From the NCBI RefSeq assembly GCF_905220365.1, contig NC_061134.1, positions 12,787,001 through 12,851,000 of the forward strand: a stretch of 64,000 nucleotides of DNA, given 5' to 3'. This stretch comes from Vanessa cardui. Lineage: Eukaryota; Arthropoda; Insecta; Lepidoptera; Nymphalidae. The notes below the pieces were generated by a model. The model was given only the letters and a program-made list of their open reading frames with translations, was not told the DNA's origin and searched no databases. Of the stretch, positions 41,784-50,924 are shown piece after piece; the stretch's first letter is position 1; every line of letters starts with the position of its first letter. A program made the translations under genes and the position numbers.

Positions 41784-41942
41784 ATGGATGTGGATGGATA
41801 TAGAGATAGAGGACGACCAAGAAAAAGATGGATGGATTGTGTAAAAGGCGATATGGTGAGAAAGAATGTTACTTGTGGGATGACGTCAGACAGAGAAGTA
41901 TGGAAGGAGAAGACATGCCGACCCCAAATAAAATTGGGATAA
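41784..41942 (+). pseudogene. LINE-R (RTE-like) C-terminal fragment
   Basis: Open frame of 52 codons: MDVDGYRDRGRPRKRWMDCV, KGDMVRKNVTCGMTSDREVW, KEKTCRPQIKLG, then a stop. The GRP-KRW-D-V--DM ... TSDREVWK-KT pattern is characteristic of the end of RTE-clade ORFs in insects. A G-rich purine tail (GGGCAGGAGGATGAGGATGA) follows and is typical of the 3' end. The element is 5'-truncated at about 41766. It is of a different subfamily from the pieces at 31906 and 45126. The frame is undamaged over its short length. Confidence 0.75.
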
Positions 41943-41965
41943 GGGCAGGAGGATGAGGATGACTT

Positions 41966-42871
41966 ACTAAATTAAACATTTCATTTCGGAAATACTCCTC
42001 CTTTTTATCTAAATCTTGAACTGTAAAATATATTATGAAATACACTCTTAAAAAGTATTCATTAACTTTTAATCATTCGTTATAATATATGATACTTATT
42101 TGCTTAAAGAAAATGTATTTCAATAAATTAACATTGATAGCCCATTAATGCTTATAATACATATTAATAAAAAGCACTCATTAGTATATTATGAAAGTAA
42201 TTAATAAATGTTAGAACATTTTAAATTCCGATTAAACAAACGGAACGAGCCGCACGCCATTAATTTCCATCTAAAACCGCACAACTAAAATATAGACCCG
42301 ACTGCACTCACCATATTATTACGAAAAAGGCAATATATTATAAGCCGGTAATATCAAAATGAACATGGAAATAAAAAAAGCACTCGAATCAAAATGCAGT
42401 CAGTATCTGTTGATGTACCCGCAAAAACCGTTAGAAATACGGCGGTTTTTTTTTTTAATCTGTATGCACAAAAGCGAAATATAGACGGCGAAACATTTAG
42501 AGCGGCCATTTAGAAAATAAAATTCACGTTTATAACACAAACGAGCTATCCCGTTCTTCTATAACTTTTAGCTTTTAATGTTATTAAGTTATTGTGAAAG
42601 AAATTCTACTAACATAGTAATCTCATTTGCATGCTTGCTGAACTCTGATGGATGTTCAAAACGTAAATAATTTTAATTAACGTAATTATACTTTAGTAAT
42701 ACATTTTTGGAATCTAATATAAATACAGAACTAGTAAAACGCTTCGAAATTTAAATATTAAACTTTGTTTTTAATCTATGTACAGGTATGTTGACATTAA
42801 AGATTATGGGCCTCAGCCGTATAATTGGGTCATTGTTCATTGGACACTGGGTCACTCACTCCTCAAATCTG
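41966..42871. other. Unassigned AT-rich stretch
   Basis: Nothing recognised. AAAAACCG and CGGCGGTTTTT at about 42424-42455 form a small hairpin. Confidence 0.45.
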
Positions 42872-43021
42872 TATTAATATTATGAATTAAAAGTAACTCT
42901 GTTTGTCTGTATATTTACACGACCAAACCGCTAAATCGATGAAGCTAAATCGATGAACCGCTAAATGATATGAAGTAAACTGGAACTCAGGAACTCAAAG
43001 AAAGTACATGGGCTACTTTTT

Positions 43022-44086
43022 AACCGACTTCAAAAAAAGGAGGAGGTTCTCAATTCGTCGGGGCCTTTTTTTTTTTTTTATTTTTTATGTATGTTACCGA
43101 ATTACTCGAAGATGGCTGAGCCGATTTTGACAATTCTTTTTTTGTTTGAAAGGGCATGTTTTACAGGTGGTCCCATTGTCAGGAGATCAGGATCTGATGA
43201 TGGGATCCTGAAGAAATCGAGGGAACTTCTCAAATTTTATAGGCACACCTATAGTGATTTCGGTTTTATTCAAAGTGCCTTGGTCATATGCTCACGAAAA
43301 GTGACATTTGATGAAGTAGAACTGATGATGAAGACCACAACTGGTAATCAGAACCTATTAGTAAGTAACTATTTTACGGGTTTAGTTCTATTTCTTTAAG
43401 ATAGTCGTCAAGCAATTGATATTAGTAAACATGCCTATGATGAAGTCTAGCTGATGGTGGACTACCAGGAGAACTCCTCAATGATTAACGGTATTGCATC
43501 GGGAAAAATGGTATTGTCTAATTGGCGATGAGCAGTTAGCATTAGGCTATTGTAACTTAGGTAACGCTTAATTTGAATTACAGTCCACATCGTATTGAAA
43601 CGGCGTTGAGTTATGTTTAGAGTCAAAAGCCGAAATGTACTGAGTATAATAAAGTGAATGACAAACACTACCAATTGTAATTATAAATAACAAAACAACA
43701 CTGAAAAGCAGTAAATAAATTTTTATAAATAAAAAAAAACCGCCTTCAAAAATGAACTAAAAAGAAAAAAATAATCAGTTACATCCATATCCAATTTACG
43801 ATTTTTTAATCACCTTTTGAAGTCGGTGCCAACAAAGTTAATAAATTCCTATATTGAAATCATTTAATTTGTATCGATAGTAAGGTTTGTCTAATGGTGT
43901 CATCTATACAATAAATAGATTTAGTTTTGTATGTATGTATTATGTATTATGTACCTATATTAGCAATTTTGGCAACGACTTTGAGAGGTGATTAAAAAAT
44001 CGTAAATTGGATATGGATGTAACTGATTATTTTTTTCTTTTTAGTTCATTTTTGAAGGCGGTTTTTTTTTATTTATAAAAAATTAT
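43022..44086 (+). mobile_element. Rep-G copy, long, nested in Rep-E
   Basis: Starts AACCGACTTCAAAAAAAGGA and ends TTTTTGAAGGCGGTTTTTTT (terminal repeats with one change). It contains the segment 43140-43690 with a 102-codon frame (43091-43399) that shows no recognised domain and is interrupted downstream, so I treat it as non-coding. Its last 365 bp are a foldback (separate entry). This is the largest Rep-G here and might retain remnants of the parent element. Confidence 0.65.
43716..44086. repeat. Foldback within Rep-G, arms about 115 bp
   Basis: 43716-43832 and 43967-44082 are inverted repeats that differ at only a few positions (the CACCTTTTGAAGTCGGTGCC end versus CACCTCTCAAAGTCGTTGCC). 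Landmarks are AAAACCGCCTTCAAAAATGA, AATCAGTTACATCCATATCC and CAATTTACGATTTTTTAATC. The spacer is about 135 bp. The right arm is the normal 3' end of Rep-G; the left is an added inverted copy. Alternatively the whole is a separate MITE with 115-bp terminal repeats. Confidence 0.85.
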
Positions 44087-44155
44087 TGCCTGACACATGA
44101 CAACCAACACCCTAAAACGCAATCCAAACCGCGGGCGACTACTCGCTGAAACATA

Positions 44156-44226
44156 AAATACTAAGTATTGCTGTTTCGCGGTAGAATACCTGATGACAGG
44201 GTAATACCAACTCAAAGCAGTAGGGC
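44156..44226 (-). mobile_element. SINE-A head fragment, old
   Basis: ATACTAAGTATTGCTGTTTC, GCGGTAGAATACCTGATGAC and GCAGTAGGGCC follow the minus-strand head of SINE-A, diverged. Confidence 0.5.
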
Positions 44227-44758
44227 CAGACAAGATATAATCAAAAAATTATCTAACATAATATATTTTGTGTAGCGCCTGCCTTAAATTAAAAACTTGA
44301 CAAAATCCGTTCTTACTGCGCCTTAACTTTAGAAAATGAACCGCCAAGTTTCAAGATACTGTATATCATAGTCATTGCGTTGTCTGTCTTTTAGTTAGGA
44401 AAACTTTATATACGAAATTATAAAACAGTGATATTTCTTAAAACTATTTTTTGTTAAGGTTTCTTCAAATTGCCAGCTCCTTTTCAGAAACGCTGATTAA
44501 AGGCGGATTAACTTATTTAATCTAAGCGATCATTGGTCGGTTTTACCCGATGATATATTAGGCGACCAATGGGCGTTCAGTACCTAATTAATGCGTAGTA
44601 ATTTGCGATTTTAACTCGTACGTGTGTCATCTTATTAGCAATCTGTCCATCCATATCCGACGTATAAACTCAGTTTCTGATTCGTCATTTTTTCTATATA
44701 GTCAGCCAAGAAAACGCTATAGTATATCCCTATAATATATTTCTTACAAATTACCTTT
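44227..44758. other. Unassigned stretch
   Basis: Nothing recognised. Confidence 0.45.
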
Positions 44759-44873
44759 TATACGATTATATACTGGGTTAATCAAGGGGCTCGTATCGCT
44801 TCTTTCTTTTGATTGTTGAGGCTTGTGCCTGTGGCTGATGCCGGCTCCAAATATAACAATAACTATAACTACA
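44759..44873 (-). repeat. Dispersed repeat also seen beside Rep-G at 22.6 kb
   Basis: CCGGCTCCAAATATAACAAT then AACTATAACTACAT, read on the minus strand, matches 22586-22620 (CGTAGTTATAGTTATTGTTA, TATTTGGAGCCGG). The rest (CAAGGGGCTCGTATCGCTTC, GATTGTTGAGGCTTGTGCC) has no second copy here. Probably a piece of Rep-G or of a related element. Confidence 0.5.
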
Positions 44874-45118
44874 TTGATGGTAAGTGGTCACCATTACTTA
44901 TAGACAATGACGCTCTAAGAAATATTAACTATTCCTTAAATCGTCAATGCGCCACTAACCTTGGGAACTAAGATGTCCCTTGTGCCTGTAAGTATACTGG
45001 CTCACTCATCCTTCAAACCGTAACACAACAATACTGAGTACTGTTGTTTGGCGGTAGAATAACTGATGAGTGTGTATTACCTACCCAGACGAGCTTGCAC
45101 GAAGCCCTACCACCAAGT
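44874..45118 (-). mobile_element. SINE-A copy, tail missing
   Basis: Minus strand from TTGATGGTAAGTGGTCACCA to the head GAGCTTGCACGAAGCCCTAC. The 40-bp tail with the A run is replaced by the preceding repeat. Confidence 0.85.
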
Positions 45119-45218
45119 TATGAATCAAATCATCATCATCAGCCCGTTTTTGTCCACTGCTGGACATAGGCCTCTCCAAGTGCACGCCACAGTGGTCTTT
45201 CTCCGGCTAGTTATGAAT
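45116..45218 (-). mobile_element. LINE-R 3' stub with 10-bp target duplication
   Basis: AGTTATGAAT at 45116-45125 and 45209-45218 flanks an 83-bp insertion on the minus strand: CGGAGAAAGACCACTGTGGC, CTTGGAGAGGCCTATGTCC, AGCAGTGGACAAAAACGG, ending (GAT)n. It is the extreme 3' end of the same RTE-like element as 31906-32063 (translated GERPQW-like part included). It is a textbook dead-on-arrival insertion next to a SINE-A head. Confidence 0.88.
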
Positions 45219-45284
45219 AATATAATTATATATTTATTGTATATTTATAATATTAAATAATATATCTATATTGTTTACTTTTTT

Positions 45285-45560
45285 AATATTATAAATGTGA
45301 CAGTAACTCTGTCTGCCTGTCGCTCTTTCACGACCAAACCACCGAACCGAATTAGATGCAATTTGGTATAATAATAATAATAATTTATTTATTCTCTCCC
45401 ACATTACATATATTACAGTTTAAACGTATCTTAATAATAAGTACAATAGTATGAAGCAAACTCGAACGTTAAGAAAGGACATGAGCTACGTTTTTTGCGT
45501 AACACATAACAACCAAACCTAAAAAAGGCGAGCGAAGTCACGGACGGAAACCAGATGTTA
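45285..45560 (+). repeat. Rep-E copy split by an 80-bp insertion
   Basis: Left part 45285-45371 (TAATATTATAAATGTGACAG, CACGACCAAACCACCGAACC, GATGCAATTTGGTA), right part from 45452 (TATGAAGCAAACTCGAACG ... AAAGGCGAGCGAAGTCACGG). Between them 45372-45451 is foreign: a (TAA)n run, then TTTATTTATTCTCTCCCAC and GTTTAAACGTATCTTAAT. The flanking base pair TA/TA would fit a TA duplication. Confidence 0.75.
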
Positions 45561-45904
45561 AATAAATCAAACAAAAAACTACTGACATTATTTATCAATA
45601 TAAATAACAATTTGATAGTTCACCTATAAATTTAATTAGACTTATCTACTAGTAATTAAACAAATTTAAATGTCATTTATTTCATTGTTTCCAAAGCCAC
45701 AGATGAAATATATATTATAACGTATTTATATAATAAATTATTCGCGAGTCGATTAAAATTCAAATGATTAAACGGCACTCGGAGCGATGTTAGCATTATA
45801 TACAATTAATCCATCAATTCAAAATTACGAAGCCAGAGCGTCCCTTTGTAATATAAAACACTATTTATCGCCCGCGAAATCACTTGCGATTTAGCTGTAT
45901 GTCA
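45561..45904. other. Unassigned AT-rich spacer
   Basis: Nothing recognised. Confidence 0.45.
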
Positions 45905-46175
45905 TTATAAATTATAGCCTACTAGCTGTTACCTGCGGTTTTACTCGCGTAGAATAGAAAAACAGTCCTTAACGGGTGTCATGATATGATATTTTATAAG
46001 TAGATCAACAGCCTAAAATATAAGTTTAATGCTTCTAGTTCAAAAATGGCAATACTTTCATACAAACTTCTGGACTATTTGTGTACCAAATTTCATTTAA
46101 ATCGATCCAGTAATTTGGGCATGAAATCGAGAAAGACAGACAGATAGAGTTACCTTCGCATTTATAATATCAGTA
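45905..46175 (-). repeat. Rep-E related element (E2), long copy
   Basis: Begins ACTAGCTGTTACCTGCGGTT and ends TTCGCATTTATAATATCAGT, i.e. minus orientation of the 16383-16575 element with a longer middle (CCAAATTTCATTTAAATCGA, AGACAGACAGATAGAG). Confidence 0.65.
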
Positions 46176-46201
46176 TGAAGGTACGGAATCTAATGTAGAG
46201 C

Positions 46202-46483
46202 ACTTGGTGGTAGGGCTTTGTGCAAGCCCGTCTGGGTAGGTACCTCCCACTCATGAGTTATTCTACCGCCAAATAATAGTACTCAGTTTTGTTGTGTTCC
46301 GGTTTGAAGGGTGAGTGAGCCAGTGTAACCACAGGCACAAGGGACATAACGTATAAGGTTGGTGGCACATTGACGATGTAAGGAATAGTTAATATTTCTT
46401 ACAGCGTCATTGTCTATGGGTGATGGTGACCACTTACCATCAGGTGGCCCATATGCTCGTCCGCCAACCTTTACCATAAAAAA
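46202..46483 (+). mobile_element. SINE-A copy, full length, beside module M
   Basis: From ACTTGGTGGTAGGGCTTTGT to CAACCTTTACCAT with an A run. Its tail touches module M copy 2. Confidence 0.88.
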
Positions 46484-46487
46484 TGTT

Positions 46488-46689
46488 AAAGTCAGTAGTT
46501 TTTGTGTGTAAGAATAACACAGATACATACATAAAAACTTTCACCTTTACAATTTAGTTAGGTAGATTAGGTAGATTAACCGTCACTTACCATTATATAA
46601 ATGAAATGAAAATATTTGTTTAACTATCCAACGCAAAATAAACGAAAAAAAAAATAACATGGAAAAGTGTCGTCCATCGTCATGTAGGG
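46488..46689 (+). repeat. Module M copy 2
   Basis: Inverted counterpart of 41166-41357. It begins right after the SINE-A tail (AGTAGTTTTTGTGTGTAAGA) and ends GACGACGTCC-like: AGTGTCGTCCATCGTCATGT then AG. Relative to the adjacent SINE-A tail the module has the opposite orientation from copy 1. Confidence 0.88.
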
Positions 46690-47065
46690 CACTTGAAAAC
46701 ATACAGCCTATTTATATCTCAGAAAAAGCCTCTTCTAATGAGGGCTTGTGAAGTATATCTTTTGCCACAGATAGAGATAGTTGGTTGAATTATTCGAGCC
46801 AGCTGGTTTAATAGCTCACGGCTAAGTATGAAGTCTACATAGTCTGTGACTTTGAGTTTTGATTGCTCTTGAGTCAGCGTTTATCGAGTGTTTAGATTAT
46901 AACGTATCCCTAAAATCAACTATCTGTAATAAAGTATACTAATATAATACATATATATATAAATTTATAATATATGTATACATAATTATTGATGATAAAA
47001 AAGCGTGGAGTTAATACCTGTTGACTTCCAAGCAGGATATATTTATTTAAATAATTGTATTTAAC
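46690..47065. other. Unassigned spacer
   Basis: Nothing recognised. Strongly AT-rich ATATAT run near 46945-46990. Confidence 0.45.
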
Positions 47066-47247
47066 AAACATGACTTTGTATTTTTTAAATGTTAAAAAAG
47101 AGTAACTACTGAGTTTCTTGCCGGTTCTTCTCTGTAGAATCTACTTTCCGAACCGGTGGTAGCTTCACTTAATTGTAAAATGACGATTCAAAAGTGCTCG
47201 TAAAAGCCTACTTGAATAAAGTTTATTTTAATTTGATTTGATTTTGA
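47066..47247 (-). mobile_element. Rep-D copy, most complete
   Basis: Minus strand: AAGAGTAACTACTGAGTTTC, TTGCCGGTTCTTCTCTGTAG, AATCTACTTTCCGAACCGGT, GGTAGCTTCACTTAATTG, ATGACGATTCAAAAGTGCTC and the TTTATTTTAATTTGATTTGA end. Good reference copy. Confidence 0.85.
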
Positions 47248-47421
47248 ATAATTAATTAAATTTGATCCTGATAAACATATCGGGACATTTTATGAGCTTC
47301 TTGTTTACTTTACTGAAAAGAGTTGCCTAGCGTGCCATATTTAGTTCGTGTACAATTGTATAATAAATAATATATACCATTTTAGCGAATAACCTCTTAA
47401 ACATGGTATGAACACCAATTT

Positions 47422-47674
47422 GCTTAGTGGTAGAGCAATTTGCTTGGTGTATTCTACAAACAATATTACTTAGTATTGTTGTGTTCCGGTTTGAAGGGTG
47501 AGTGAGACAGTGTAACTACAGGCACAAGGGACACAACATAGTTCCCAAGGTTGGTGGCGTATTGGTGATGTAAAGATTGGTTAATATTTTTACAGCGCCA
47601 TAGTCTATGAGCGGTGGTGACCACTTACCATTAGGTGGTCCATATGCTCGTCCGTCATCCCATAGAATAAAAAA
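47422..47674 (+). mobile_element. SINE-A copy, shortened
   Basis: The head is damaged (TTGCTTAGTGGTAGAGCAAT, about 40 bp missing). Then TTCCGGTTTGAAGGGTGAGT, GTTCCCAAGGTTGGTGGCG and ACCACTTACCATTAGGTGG, with the end ATAGAATAAAAAA. Confidence 0.8.
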
Positions 47675-47831
47675 TACATTCATTCGCTCAAATAAATACT
47701 TTACTACAAAATTGTATTTATTTTTGTATTGGTAAAAATTTACTGTAATATACATTTAATCGTTATCAAAATATATTGTAAGTGTTTATTACAAGATATA
47801 GATCAAAAAGAGACGCCCTCCACGTTCATTA

Positions 47832-47885
47832 TTATCTGACGAGTGGATCGCACCCAAACAGATTTGCACAAAGCCCTAACAAAGT
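47832..47885 (-). mobile_element. SINE-A head fragment
   Basis: CTGACGAGTGGATCGCACCC then AAACAGATTTGCACAAAGCC and CTAACAAAGTA, minus strand. Confidence 0.6.
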
Positions 47886-48146
47886 AAATATATTAATGCA
47901 ATTTTAACAATCCTCATTAAAATTCTAAACTAATTAAAATCACGACATAGTATTAATATATTGCTTTATACAAAATAGGTAACCTATCCTATAATTATTA
48001 ATAAATTGTTATGAGTCTAGGAACATGATGAAATTGTACGTAGATATTCAGATTTGTTGATACACATGTATGTCTGATGTCACATCCAACACATGATTTT
48101 ACTCATACCTAACAATACAAATGCGAATGAATCACATGAAAATAAA
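47886..48146. other. Unassigned AT-rich spacer
   Basis: Nothing recognised. Confidence 0.5.
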
Positions 48147-48262
48147 GAGCCGAGATGGCCCAGTGGTTAAAACGCGCTATTGAAACCGAAACCCTTGGTT
48201 AAGAATCACGTGTAGAACACATAATGAATGCTACCAACCAATGCCACTGGGTCATTTCGAGC
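48147..48262. mobile_element. Two SINE-B heads, inverted
   Basis: Plus-strand head GAGCCGAGATGGCCCAGTGG then TTAAAACGCG at 48147-48177. Minus-strand head at 48190-48262: CTTGGTTAAGAATCACGTGT then, after about 25 inserted bases, CCACTGGGTCATTTCGAGCT. The bodies are missing on both. It is either a collapsed pair of head-to-head insertions or an inverted duplication of one head. Confidence 0.6.
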
Positions 48263-48430
48263 TATGAGCTCATAATAGCAACATAATATATTACTAATTC
48301 AGTTAATAATAAAATTCAGTTATTAATAAAGTTCAGGTCAACGTAAGTATTTTTATCGTACCAACTATAAATGTTCAATAAATATACAAATATTTAAAAG
48401 CTTTGTACAAAACGACACCGCCCCCTCCCG

Positions 48431-48578
48431 TTTTACATTCCCGAGGGGCGATCTAAAATAAGTAGCCTATGTCCGTCCCCGAAACTCAATCTATCTTCAC
48501 AGCAAATTTCATCTGAATCGATTCAGCGGTCTAAGCGTGAGGAACAGACAGTGCTACTTCCGAATTTATAATATTAGA
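48431..48578 (-). repeat. Rep-E copy, diverged
   Basis: Minus strand: TTCTAATATTATAAATTCGG, TCAGATGAAATTTGCTGTGA, AAGATAGATTGAGTTTCGG and GGACATAGGCTACTTATTTT, ending in CCCTCGGG. Confidence 0.65.
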
Positions 48579-50255
48579 ACAAATAATAAAGCGACAATTG
48601 TAAATGATGTTATTTAATTGTTTGTTTGGCCACAGATCAAAGAATATGCGTAAGTAAAACCGCCATTTTGAAAAAAACTCAATATTGTAGTTCAAAATGA
48701 TAATAAATAATTTTCTTATAAAGATTAGAAAGCTTACAAAGAAACTGAATCACTTCATCGTTTTTTTGCATATAATGTACATTTATCGTAGCTGTTTTCG
48801 TGTCAAATATTTTTCTTGTACATCTATATGCATGGACAGCACTTTTAACATCGATTCTGGTGTTTATGCAACATAATATACATGACATTTAATAAGGGTT
48901 AGTTACTATTTTCATTTGGTGGAGCTCAATATTTAGACATTAGCTACGAATGTGTAATAATAAAAATAACCGTGTTAATTTAAAATCTTATTACATACAT
49001 GATTTTTGTTTTACAATAAAACCTTAAAAATGGAAATATTACAAAAAAATCCATATAAATATTATGAAAACGGTCGAAAAACGTGAAATTTAGCCCGATA
49101 TAAATTAACGTGGAGGCGATGCGTTCCCCACGCTAACGCCGGATTCCACCCCGTTTTACGAGCGAGTCATAAACCGGGTTGCGACGGCGGAATTCTATTT
49201 TTGAACTTTATATAACTCCTGGCGGGCAGACGCCACGCATTTGAATCTGGAATACCCTTTGTTTAGAGACGACGATATCGAGCGAGATTTTTATAAGGAT
49301 ACTGAAGGAGCCTTGAAAGAACCTACTAATATTATTCTTGAGATTCTCAGCCTCTTTGTATTTTATATATCTTTAATATGTACTATATACTTTCATCGTT
49401 GGACCCAAATTAACTTCTAGATTTGATTGGTTTTACTTCGTGAATAATATACTTACTATGGACGGGTACATACCAGTTTGACTAGAAGAGTAAGGGTACA
49501 TATAAAACATTCATTTTGAAGGACAAAACATGGATACAAAAAGTCTTATTTATTTGGGACTTTACAGGTATACGCTGTTCTCACCAAAGTGTCATCACAA
49601 TTGAAATAATAGTTTACGAAAGTATGGAGTGAACACAAAAACATACAAAAAAAACATATAACATATTTTTATTATCATGACGATTTATTTTCTGCTTCAA
49701 CGCCAAATTTCATTCGAATCGATCTACATTTTGTGTTAATATGAATTATAGAAGGAAAAAATCCATAAGACTTTCATTATAATATTTTAAATGTATAATC
49801 ATAAAGCTTTCATTTTTTATTAGTACACGTAAGTATCAAGATCTATCACACCACATATGGACAGAAAACGCCGTTTCACGGGGCGAGGAATCCAGTAGAA
49901 TGCATACTCACACTAAAATGATTGATTATCTTATACCAACATTCTGCCATAGATTTTCTTACATAATTCAAAGGCGTTTCAATAATGACGTCATCATAAC
50001 TATTGCAATAGTATATAACAGTGACTATGTTATACTTTCACGTTTTAACTACACAACCGATCATGCAATTATGCATACATGTTTTGGGAGTACTATTCTG
50101 TACTATATAGATATCTAATACCTCTTACATACTGAAGGAATCTAAAAGTACTTAAATAATGATAAAAAGGAGCTGTTCTCCTTGACTCCTTGTTTGTTTC
50201 ACAACAATAAAAATAAAAATAAACGGTGACAATCATAGCATAGATAATCGAAGGA
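48579..50255. other. Unassigned stretch with one GC-rich island
   Basis: Mostly AT-rich. 49105-49260 is GC-rich and CpG-rich (GGAGGCGATGCGTTCCCCAC, CGAGCGAGTCATAAACCGGG, GGCGGGCAGACGCCACGC). No frame with convincing splice sites. A short open frame over it is not convincing. TGACGTCA at 49985-49992. Possibly an unrecognised exon, regulatory element or repeat. Confidence 0.4.
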
Positions 50256-50580
50256 ATGTTGTACTAATAACGTTTCGTACTTCGCGAAGTTAATATATCC
50301 TTCCTAGGATAAGGTTTTCCTTTCTATAGTAGGATTCCATAGATTACAATTTATTCATTAGATTCTACAGAATAATAACTGCCGAAAAATATTAATAAAT
50401 AAGGTATATTACTCAAAATAAGATTATATTAATGATAGAGTGATTCGAGAGGAAGGTTCTTGTATAATAATAAATGGACAAAATTGTAAAGAAACACTGA
50501 TAATTTTAGAAGTCTCTAATGTGATGTCGTATATAAACAAATTCTATAGTATATTCACTAGTCGTTCGCTAGTATTTCGA
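50256..50580 (+). mobile_element. Rep-F copy, extended form
   Basis: Closely similar to 22633-22995 from TGTTGTACTAATAACGTTTC to TATAGTATATTCACTAG. It shares GATAATTTTAGAAGT and AATGTGATGTCGTA. It lacks about 25 bases (the GGCCAATTCAAAAAATTAAA region) found in the other, and its GC-rich end is replaced by CACTAGTCGTTCGCTAGTA. Confidence 0.8.
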
Positions 50581-50598
50581 TAAAAATTAAAACTTCAA

Positions 50599-50924
50599 TA
50601 CTAGCTTCAAGTTGAGTCGAGATGGCCCAGTGGTTAGAACGCGTGCATCTTAACCGATGATTGCGGGTTCAAACCCAGGCAAGCACCGCTGATTCATGTT
50701 ATTAATTTGTCTTTATAATTCATCTCGTGCTCAGCGGTGAAGGATAACATCGTGAGGAAACCTTCATGTGACACATTTCATAGAAATTCTGCCACATATG
50801 TATTCCACCAACCCGCATTGGAACAGCGTGGTGGAATATGTTCCAAACCTTCTCCTCAAAGGGAGAGGAGGCCTTTAGACCAGCAAGGGGAATTTACAGG
50901 CTGTTGTTGTTACTAGCTGCAAGT
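50599..50924 (+). mobile_element. SINE-B copy, full length with target duplication
   Basis: Element at 50614-50911: head GAGTCGAGATGGCCCAGTGG (A box), B box GGTTCAAACCC at 50669, body through GGAACAGCGTGGTGGAATAT to the CAGGCTGTTGTTGTT tail. It is flanked by TACTAGCTTCAAGT at 50599-50612 and TACTAGCTGCAAGT at 50911-50924, a 14-bp duplication with one mismatch. It is the cleanest SINE-B here and is probably young. Confidence 0.93.

Larger units (their letters stand above)
42872..44150 (+). repeat. Rep-E copy split by a Rep-G insertion
   Basis: Left part 42872-43021 (TAATATTATGAATTAAAAGT, CGACCAAACCGCTAAATCGA, ACATGGGCTACTTTTT) and right part 44087-44150 (GCCTGACACATGACAACCAA, CCGCGGGCGACTACTCG) form one Rep-E. 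The intervening 1.06 kb is Rep-G. A small duplication (AAATCGATGAA / AACCGCTAAAT) is also present near 42930-42965. Confidence 0.8.

Noticed and set aside
43091..43399. 102-codon frame inside Rep-G
   Set aside because: No recognised domain, lies within a repeat, and the following repeat-internal sequence is not open. Kept only as part of Rep-G.
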